DNA of 64,000 nt, from NCBI RefSeq assembly GCF_000377565.1, contig NZ_KB898363.1, positions 154,531 to 218,530 on the forward strand. The letters are read 5' to 3'. The stretch's first letter is position 1. Each line of letters opens with the position of its first letter. The notes beneath the pieces are model-generated. The model was given only the letters and a program-made list of their open reading frames with translations. It had not been told where the DNA came from and searched no databases. Below are positions 58,017 through 64,000 of this stretch, piece after piece. The DNA is from Rhizobium sp. 2MFCol3.1. Lineage in GTDB: Bacteria; Pseudomonadota; Alphaproteobacteria; Rhizobiales; Rhizobiaceae. Made by a program: the position numbers and the translations under genes.

Positions 58017-59618
58017 ATGAGATCAGGCAAAGAATATCTTGAATCGTTGCGGGACGACCGCAAGGTCTATGTCGGCGGCGAGTTGATCGACGATGTGACG
58101 ACACATCCCAAGACGCGTGGCTACGCGCAAGCTATCGCAGACTACTACGACCTCCATCTCAACCCTGCCAACCAAGACATCTGCACGTTCATCGATGACA
58201 ACGGGCAGCGCCAGTCGATGCACTGGTTCCTGCCGCGGACCAAGGAAGACACCGTTCGTCGGCGCAAATACGCCGACTTTATCTTCCGTCATTTTAAGGG
58301 TGGCATCTTCACGCGCCCGCCGATGGGCATGAACTGCGTTATGTTCACGCAGGTCGACGACCAGGAGCCGTGGGCAAAAAACTCGCGTTTCAAGAACGGA
58401 CAACGCGACCTCAGCGGTAACATCCAGCGCCAGTGGGAGGAGGTGACCAGCAAAGACCTGGCCATCTCGCCGATGTTCGTTGACGTCCAGTTCGACCGCG
58501 GGAGAACGGATGCGCTCGGAGAAACTCCGATGCTCAGCATTGTTGAGGAGCGCGACGACGGCATCCTCGTCAAGGGATGGAAGGCCATCGGTACGGCTCT
58601 TCCTTTCGTCAATCATATTCTGGTCGGCAACCTTTGGCGTCCGGGCCAGACACCGGACCAGACGATCTACGCGCTTGTGCCAATAAACACTCCAGGGGTT
58701 TCCGTCGTCGCCCGCGAATCCCGTGTCGTGCCGGACGCCGACCCATATGACCGCCCTCTAGCGACGATCGGCGACGAGCTCGACGCCATGGTCTACTTCG
58801 ACGACGTCCTGATCCCTTGGTCCCAAGTCCAACATTTCGGAAATCCGGACCATTCGAAATGGTACCCGCAGCGTCAGTTCGACTGGGTTCACCTGGAAAC
58901 CCAGATTCGTCACTGCGTCCACGCCGAACTCATGGTCGGCCTCGCGCTTCTGCTAACTCAATCCCTTGGAACCAGCGCCAACCCAGTTGTGCAGTCGCAG
59001 CTGGCGGAACTCATCCGCTTCCGCGAGACCTGCACCGCCTTCATGTTGGCAGCCGAGGAAACGGGCTTCGCGACGCCGGGTGGCCTGTTCAAGCCGAACA
59101 ACATCTACATCGATTTCGGTCGGGCTCACTACCTCGAAAACCAGCCCCGCATGGTGAACATGCTGATCGAGTTTTGCGGTCGCGGCATCGTTCTGCAGCC
59201 AACCAAGAAGGAGCTCGATCACCCGTATCTCGGCCCGAAACTCGCGGAAGCTCTTCGAGGGCCGGAAATCAGTGCGAATGACCGTATCAAGATTTTCCGC
59301 CAGATCAGCGAGCGATTCCTCACCGAATGGGGCACCCGCCACGAGATGTTCGAGAAGTTCAACGGCACGCCGCTGTACCTGATCAACCTTCTCACGTTGC
59401 AGCGCACGGAATATCACGTCGATGGCCCGCTTACGGCGCTTGCCCGTGAGGTCCTCGGCTTCGGTGACACAGCGGAGCTGGGCAAGCGCGCGCAGGAAGC
59501 CGAGAAGACCTCGCACTACGCGAACGTGCGCTTCCAGCCAGAGTACGCCCGCGCCCAGGATGTGCACGAAGGGTACATCGGGTCCACGAACGAGCGCGTA
59601 AGCGAAAACGCAGCTTAG
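58017..59618 (+). CDS. FADH2-dependent phenol/resorcinol monooxygenase (HpaB/GraA-like)
   Basis: A 533-residue large component of a two-component flavin monooxygenase (4-hydroxyphenylacetate 3-hydroxylase family). ATG 58017 has AAGGAG eight bases upstream; ATG 58011 overlaps the preceding stop. The sequence aligns in pattern with HpaB/TftD/GraA: GMNCVMFTQVDDQEPWAKNS, LVGNLWRPGQTPDQTIYALV, ETGFATPGGLFKPNNIYIDF. With the downstream hydroxyquinol dioxygenase and maleylacetate reductase it probably hydroxylates resorcinol (or a related phenol) to hydroxyquinol. A chlorophenol or nitrophenol substrate cannot be excluded. Confidence 0.93.
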   Translation: MRSGKEYLESLRDDRKVYVGGELIDDVTTHPKTRGYAQAIADYYDLHLNPANQDICTFIDDNGQRQSMHWFLPRTKEDTVRRRKYADFIFRHFKGGIFTRPPMGMNCVMFTQVDDQEPWAKNSRFKNGQRDLSGNIQRQWEEVTSKDLAISPMFVDVQFDRGRTDALGETPMLSIVEERDDGILVKGWKAIGTALPFVNHILVGNLWRPGQTPDQTIYALVPINTPGVSVVARESRVVPDADPYDRPLATIGDELDAMVYFDDVLIPWSQVQHFGNPDHSKWYPQRQFDWVHLETQIRHCVHAELMVGLALLLTQSLGTSANPVVQSQLAELIRFRETCTAFMLAAEETGFATPGGLFKPNNIYIDFGRAHYLENQPRMVNMLIEFCGRGIVLQPTKKELDHPYLGPKLAEALRGPEISANDRIKIFRQISERFLTEWGTRHEMFEKFNGTPLYLINLLTLQRTEYHVDGPLTALAREVLGFGDTAELGKRAQEAEKTSHYANVRFQPEYARAQDVHEGYIGSTNERVSENAA

Positions 59619-59696
59619 TAGTCCACCCGGTCGGCGGCAGCAGTCGCCGATCGGGCCTTACGGTAACACAGCAGTTGGCTTGGCCTTGGAGGAAGG

Positions 59697-60779
59697 ATGC
59701 GCTCGTTCACATACACCGCCGCGCCCGCACGTGTCATCTTCGGATCGGGCACAATCGAGCGACTAGGAGACGAGATTTCCCGTCTGGGGCTGAAGCGCGT
59801 GCTGTTCCTTTCGACGCCTCACCAAGCCGCGTTCGTCCAGGGTTGCGCAGAGAAAGTGGGATCGGTGTCGGCCGGAAATTTCTCCGGTGCGACGATGCAT
59901 ACTCCCTTCGCGGTTACTGAGCGTGCTCTCTCGGCGGCGAGCGAGTTGGATGCGGACGGGATCGTGGCCATCGGCGGAGGATCGACAACCGGCCTCGGAA
60001 AGGCCATTGCCCTGCGCACCGACCTCCCTCAGATCGTCGTGCCGACCACGTTCGCTGGCTCGGAGATGACATCGATTCTGGGGGAAACGAATGACGGCCG
60101 AAAGGTTACAGTTACCGATCCCAGGGTGCGACCCGAGGTCGTCATTTACGATGTCGAGCTGACGAGGAGCCTTCCGACCGAAATCGCTGTTGCAAGCGGC
60201 ATGAACGCCATGGCTCACGCCGTCGAAGCGTTGTACTCGCAGGAGAGGAATCCCGTTGTAACGCTAATGGCTTCCGAAGCGATCAGGTCTCTGAAGGTAG
60301 CCCTGCCGGGAATTGTTGCCGGCAATCCCGAAGCCCGTAGGGTTGCCCTTTACGGGGCGTGGCTGAGCGGCATTTGCCTCGGATCGGTACCGATGTCGCT
60401 GCACCACAAACTCTGTCACACATTAGGTGGGCTGTTCGATCTGCCGCATGCAGATATGCACTCGATACTGCTGCCGCATGTAGTCGCCTACAATATGCCT
60501 GCAGTCCCCGAGGTCAGAACGCTGCTGGGCGAAGTTCTCGATCACGCCGATCCCGCGCGCGCGCTTTTCGCGTTCAACACGACGCTTGGGATCAAAAGAT
60601 CGCTCGCAGAAATCGGGATGCCTTCGGGTCGGATTGAAGACGCGGTAACGGCCGCAATTTCAGAACCCTATTGGAACCCGCGAGCTCTGGACCGCGCAGG
60701 GATCGCGTGTCTGCTCGAACGTGCGTACGCCGGGGATGAGCCCGTAGCGGCATCGGAAGAGGAGAAAAGCCATGGATAA
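59697..60779 (+). CDS. Maleylacetate reductase
   Basis: A 360-residue iron-containing alcohol dehydrogenase-fold enzyme. The nucleotide-binding loop GGGSTTGLGKAIALRTDLPQ and VPTTFAGSEMT are typical of maleylacetate reductase. The later MNAMAHAVEALYSQ and LHHKLCHTLGGLFDLPHADM carry the metal-binding His positions. It converts maleylacetate to 3-oxoadipate with NAD(P)H. ATG 59697 has AGGAAG upstream. It overlaps the next gene by eight bases. Counterpart of GraC in Rhizobium. Confidence 0.94.
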   Translation: MRSFTYTAAPARVIFGSGTIERLGDEISRLGLKRVLFLSTPHQAAFVQGCAEKVGSVSAGNFSGATMHTPFAVTERALSAASELDADGIVAIGGGSTTGLGKAIALRTDLPQIVVPTTFAGSEMTSILGETNDGRKVTVTDPRVRPEVVIYDVELTRSLPTEIAVASGMNAMAHAVEALYSQERNPVVTLMASEAIRSLKVALPGIVAGNPEARRVALYGAWLSGICLGSVPMSLHHKLCHTLGGLFDLPHADMHSILLPHVVAYNMPAVPEVRTLLGEVLDHADPARALFAFNTTLGIKRSLAEIGMPSGRIEDAVTAAISEPYWNPRALDRAGIACLLERAYAGDEPVAASEEEKSHG

Positions 60780-61695
60780 CAGTCCCAACCCGACCCAGAG
60801 ACCTTCATTTCTCGAGGAGCAGAATTCCGTTTCGGTCGTCAACTCCCGTATGGGGAACGACGTCAGTCCCCGCATGCGCCGCGTGATGTCGGCTGTCGTC
60901 AAGCATCTACACGAGCTTACCATCGAAGTGGAACCCACTCACGACGAATGGAAACAGGCCATCGAATTCCTCACCGAGGTCGGCCACACCTGTACCGACT
61001 GGCGACAGGAATTCATCCTCCTGTCCGACGTGCTCGGCGTTTCGATGCTTGTGGAGACGATCAACAGCCGCCGTCCGAGCGGCGCGACGGAGAATACGGT
61101 ACTCGGACCGTTTTACGTTCCGGAAGCTCCTCGCTATCCGAATGGGTCCAACATTTGCCTCGACGGCAAGGGCGGGCCGTTGGTCGTCAGGGGTAGGGTG
61201 ACCGACCTCGACGGCAAGCCGATACCCGGTGCGCTGGTGGATGTATGGCAGACAAACGACGATGGTTTTTACGACGTACAGCAGAAAGGCGTACAGCCTG
61301 ACTGGAATCTTCGCGGCGTGTTCACGGCGGAAGAGGACGGCAGCTATTGGTATCGCTCTACTAAGCCCCGGTTCTATCCAATCCCCGATGATGGCCCTGT
61401 TGGAAAGCTTCTCGAGAAACTTGGTCGTCATCCAAACCGTGCCGCCCATATTCATTTCATCGTCAGCGCTCCGGGATACGATCCCGTCATCACGCACATT
61501 TTCACTGACGACTGTCAGTATCTGTATGAGGACGCCGTGTTTGGGGTTAGGGAATCGTTGATCGCCAACTTTAAGACGATATCTGACGCTGCCGAAGAAG
61601 CTGAGGTTGGGCTTGCAGGGGTAGACTTCGCCCGTCCCTATCACTTTGTGGAAACTGATTTCGTTCTGACCAAGCGAGCAGACATCGATCTATAG
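60772..61695 (+). CDS. Hydroxyquinol 1,2-dioxygenase
   Basis: A 307-residue intradiol dioxygenase. The N-terminal dimerisation/lipid-binding region is followed by TVLGPFYVPEAPRYPNGS and GALVDVWQTNDDGFYD. The iron ligands are the two tyrosines (in DDGFYDVQ and PRFYPIPDD) and two histidines (in RAAHIHFIV). Hydroxyquinol enzymes of this type cleave benzene-1,2,4-triol to maleylacetate, the substrate of the enzyme encoded upstream. ATG 60772 overlaps the reductase stop. Probable GraB-like. Confidence 0.94.
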   Translation: MDNSPNPTQRPSFLEEQNSVSVVNSRMGNDVSPRMRRVMSAVVKHLHELTIEVEPTHDEWKQAIEFLTEVGHTCTDWRQEFILLSDVLGVSMLVETINSRRPSGATENTVLGPFYVPEAPRYPNGSNICLDGKGGPLVVRGRVTDLDGKPIPGALVDVWQTNDDGFYDVQQKGVQPDWNLRGVFTAEEDGSYWYRSTKPRFYPIPDDGPVGKLLEKLGRHPNRAAHIHFIVSAPGYDPVITHIFTDDCQYLYEDAVFGVRESLIANFKTISDAAEEAEVGLAGVDFARPYHFVETDFVLTKRADIDL

Positions 61696-62168
61696 GGCGT
61701 GGATGCCTCCTGCCGGACCTTTGGGCTGACTGGCGAGGGCATCGGTTGAGGTGTAAGGTACGAGGCAGATACAATGTTCAGCGCGGTGATCGAGCGTGTG
61801 ACGCTTTTTATGGAAATCAACTCGATCCTTTGAGGAGATAGCGCGCGGTGTGGTTTGCATCAGAGAAGTCTTCTCTGATGACGTTGCGTTCCCCGCGCTT
61901 CTCTGGAGTCGGTCGCAGACGAGGCGAGCGCTCCACCCATCGAAGAACTTCGCTACAAGGCGGCAGTGGCAAACGATGAAGAGGTAGTCTCGGCCTTTGA
62001 AGTGTATGGGCTGTTAATTCGCCTTATCGAGCCGAGATAAGAATCGCCGATGTTCAAGAGTTTGAAGAAGCGGTTATGCGACCGTTAGGTCACCGAAACG
62101 AGTGAAAACGACTTTTGCCGTGAATGTGAATCGGAAAGAGTGCTAGGTGTTGAGGACGCGAGGATGGC
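61696..62168. other. Gene-free stretch with palindrome
   Basis: About 470 bp between the dioxygenase and the HEPN gene. It holds a perfect 11-base-arm palindrome at 61858-61880 (CATCAGAGAAG, then T, then its complement) and no supportable coding sequence. The palindrome is an operator candidate for the downstream gene. Confidence 0.55.
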
Positions 62169-63524
62169 ATGAAGAACGAGGCGCAGCTCATGAAACTCGC
62201 AGTAGAGTATGTAGAAGCGTTTCGCGCAGCTCTCGTTACAGGTCATGACGATTACAAAAGGCTAGTTCGCAGTCGCAACAATGGTTTCAGCACTGGAGCG
62301 CGGGGGACGGTAGAGTTCACTGAGCAGCTTGTCGAGGCAGGCCGTAAGTTGAGTGACCTCGCGACATTGTCGTTTGGTCCCGCTCGCATTCATGCTAAGT
62401 CGGTCGAAGAAGCTGCTCGGTCGGTCCTCTTCGATTCAGACGGAGAACTTCCGCCAAAAACAGTTGCGCGAGACGTAATAGCGAATATCGCCGCTGCTGC
62501 GACGAAGACGCACCGAGTAATCCGTCCTAACCAATTGTTCCGACTGGTCGATGGTGTCGATGAAGTTAATATAGGACCAGTGCGCATAGTGAGGCGTGAC
62601 CTATTGAGTGCTGAGATAGGCACGACCAATAGGGGGGTAAGAATTACCCCGCAAAAAAGCCAGAGCGAAGCCATCACCGTAACTCATTCCAACGATTTGG
62701 CAGACACAGAGATACATCTGCCTGAGGTTTGTTGGGATGTTACGATTCAAGGGATGCCGCAAAAGATCGAGCAAGAGGCGCTCTGGCTGGTTGATGTCGC
62801 AGTGTCGTTCGCACGGTTGCAATACAAAGAATATTCGGGGCTCTTTCCTCGTCTTAAAGATATCGAGCCCCATCCAGTCAGACCGTATCAATGGATGCAA
62901 GAAGGCTTTGTCGTGAGCGCAGACGCTGGTCTTCGTTTCGGGGGCGGGACCGCTCCGACCTGGTACGAGGTTGGTCCTGCGTTGGTCGCAAGATTCTCGG
63001 AGGCGAAGACTCGTTACTTGGCCGAGGTGGTGTTTTCTCCCCCAAGCCGATCAGTGGCCGAACGAATGCAGCAAGTGCTGGGATGGATGTCTCGCGCTCG
63101 TCAGGAGGCGGAGCCGGCTGAACGCCTCCTCCTGTTTTTTACGGCAATCGAGGCGCTGCTCTCGAGTTCTGCCAAAGACGTGCCGATCACGGAGACGATC
63201 GCGCGGGGCGCGAGCGTTATCTGGTCGGCCGATCAGGCGACCAGATCATCCTTCTATAAAGCCGTCAAGAAACTTTACGACATACGGTCGAAAGTCATTC
63301 ATAACGGTTTTCGAAGTGTAGCCGAGGTCGAGGCGAGCAACGTTCACTACATAATATGGAACCTCTCGTACCTTGTAATTCACAAGGTCGACTTAAAGCA
63401 ATCGCACGCTGAGTTTATTGAAGAACTGAAGGAAGCGAGCTTCGGTCGAAAATGGAATCCGTCTGGCGTGGCTCTCGAGCCGGAGGGCGGTGGCGTCGCT
63501 AAGACCGCCGCCGCCGATCAGTGA
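62169..63524 (+). CDS. ApeA-like HEPN-domain protein
   Basis: A 451-residue protein. The N-terminal 280 residues are of unknown fold (VEEAARSVLFDSDGELPPKT, EVCWDVTIQGMPQKI). From about residue 290 the pattern AERLLLFFTAIEALLSSSAK, then FYKAVKKLYDIRSKVIHNGF, matches the HEPN domain of the ApeA type; the RNase motif is R-x4-H in RSKVIH at residues 373-378. HEPN proteins of this kind cut RNA and are often anti-phage abortive-infection or toxin proteins. The C-terminus is Gly/Ala-rich. No antitoxin-like gene is adjacent, so the system may be single-gene. Confidence 0.8.
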   Translation: MKNEAQLMKLAVEYVEAFRAALVTGHDDYKRLVRSRNNGFSTGARGTVEFTEQLVEAGRKLSDLATLSFGPARIHAKSVEEAARSVLFDSDGELPPKTVARDVIANIAAAATKTHRVIRPNQLFRLVDGVDEVNIGPVRIVRRDLLSAEIGTTNRGVRITPQKSQSEAITVTHSNDLADTEIHLPEVCWDVTIQGMPQKIEQEALWLVDVAVSFARLQYKEYSGLFPRLKDIEPHPVRPYQWMQEGFVVSADAGLRFGGGTAPTWYEVGPALVARFSEAKTRYLAEVVFSPPSRSVAERMQQVLGWMSRARQEAEPAERLLLFFTAIEALLSSSAKDVPITETIARGASVIWSADQATRSSFYKAVKKLYDIRSKVIHNGFRSVAEVEASNVHYIIWNLSYLVIHKVDLKQSHAEFIEELKEASFGRKWNPSGVALEPEGGGVAKTAAADQ

Positions 63525-63706
63525 ATATCAACAGACAGCCTACGCGGGATCGCTCCAATTCGGAGCGGCGAAACTGAGATTCTCCGTGGTGATGGCTTGG
63601 CAACTTGCTAGCCCCGGCAAGCGCCGGCCGATCTATTCGGAATGAATCCGAAAGCGCGCCTTAGGGCGTCGAGGGCGGCCCGCGGTTCCTCTGGCGCAGT
63701 CTCAAT

Positions 63707-64000
63707 GTAAGCGCGATTTTCCATGCGCGTTGACGGCTGTTTTAGGGCCAGGTCGGCTACATTGAGAGCGACATGCGGCTAATTAGGCGGCTGAGTTTCT
63801 GGAGAAGTTGAACGGCAGCAGGTCGCCAATGCCGGCAGTTTCTTTGCGCTGAGGCAACTCAGTGAGCGCATGGCGCAGCCAGGCGAGCGGATCGACGCCG
63901 CAGGCGCGGCAGGTCAGCATGAGACTGTAGATCACGGCGCTGGCTTTGGCTCCATCGACGGTATCGCTGAACAGCCACGATTTTCTTCCGGTGGCAAAAA
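63707..64000. mobile_element. IS66-family element, left part, cut by the window edge
   Basis: The sequence from 63707 begins GTAAGCGCGATTTTCCATG, the typical IS66-family terminal repeat, and is preceded by GTCTCAAT (63699-63706), a possible 8-bp target duplication half. The transposase gene inside reads on the minus strand and continues beyond the window. Confidence 0.72.
63783..64000 (-). CDS. IS66-family transposase, C-terminal fragment
   Basis: The last 71 residues of an IS66 TnpC-type transposase, reading GRKSWLFSDTVDGAKASAVI, YSLMLTCRACGVDPLAWLRH and ending DLLPFNFSRNSAA. The stop is at 63783. The N-terminal part lies beyond 64000. Family assignment rests on the characteristic NWLFSDT-like and AWLRH motifs. 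Confidence 0.85.
   Translation of the reverse strand, partial: FATGRKSWLFSDTVDGAKASAVIYSLMLTCRACGVDPLAWLRHALTELPQRKETAGIGDLLPFNFSRNSAA

Noticed and set aside
1..64000. CRISPR arrays, tRNA and rRNA genes
   Set aside because: No regularly spaced direct repeats, no cloverleaf-like sequences and no rRNA-like segments were noticed on either strand by eye.

Overview
The window looks like accessory DNA from an alphaproteobacterium of the Rhizobiaceae (Rhizobium/Agrobacterium/Ensifer type). The reasons are the G+C-rich codon use, the AGGAG-type ribosome sites, the many AraC, LysR and TetR regulators, a soluble FtsH-like protease, a ba3-type oxidase, and a hydroxyquinol-pathway cluster resembling the resorcinol (gra) genes known from Rhizobium. 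No rRNA, tRNA, replication or core housekeeping genes were seen, so a plasmid, chromid or genomic island is likely (inference).

Layout. 0.1-5.4 kb: a translationally coupled set with a membrane-anchor-less AAA+/M41 protease, a 60-residue protein, a metallophosphoesterase and a 70-residue protein, followed by two related unknown proteins. 5.4-14 kb: small and stress-type genes (NUDIX hydrolase, lipoprotein and membrane proteins, a stress-type protein, cold-shock protein) and a Cys-rich small gene with a decayed second copy. 14-22.8 kb: an MscS channel with a cyclic-nucleotide-type domain, divergent from an emrA-emrB-adenylate cyclase-ahpD-tetR array. The ahpD gene carries an in-frame TGA exactly where the second active-site Cys belongs, with a SECIS-like hairpin behind it. 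22.8-26.3 kb: a PD-(D/E)XK-type protein and small membrane proteins. 26.7-44.5 kb: a regulator-rich stretch with five AraC-type regulators, two giant winged-helix/P-loop ATPase regulators, a LysR regulator, an MFS transporter, two paralogous quinone-oxidoreductase-like enzymes, an NTF2-like protein and a second AhpD with an ordinary CxxC.

44.7-49.3 kb: nsrR and hmp (nitric oxide sensing and detoxification), then a 2.07-kb element with 24-bp near-perfect terminal inverted repeats whose only gene encodes a 625-residue TnpB-like RuvC protein. The 3' end of that gene is rich in perfect hairpins, as expected of an omega-RNA. 49.4-55.4 kb: a cupin, three multiheme cytochromes c and a ba3-type oxidase (subunits IIa, II and I) in an overlapping operon. 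55.8-61.7 kb: a LysR regulator divergent from a flavin reductase, NTF2-like protein, two-component monooxygenase, maleylacetate reductase and hydroxyquinol 1,2-dioxygenase, which together would convert a resorcinol-like phenol via hydroxyquinol and maleylacetate to 3-oxoadipate. 62.2-64 kb: an ApeA-like HEPN protein and the end of an IS66-family element cut by the window edge.

The items most worth following up are the TIR-bounded single-gene TnpB-like element with its candidate guide RNA, and the candidate selenocysteine AhpD. Others are a C-terminal peptide shared by two proteins next to the FtsH-like protease, the HEPN gene, and repeated operator-like motifs. All calls are from reading the sequence; no database search was possible.
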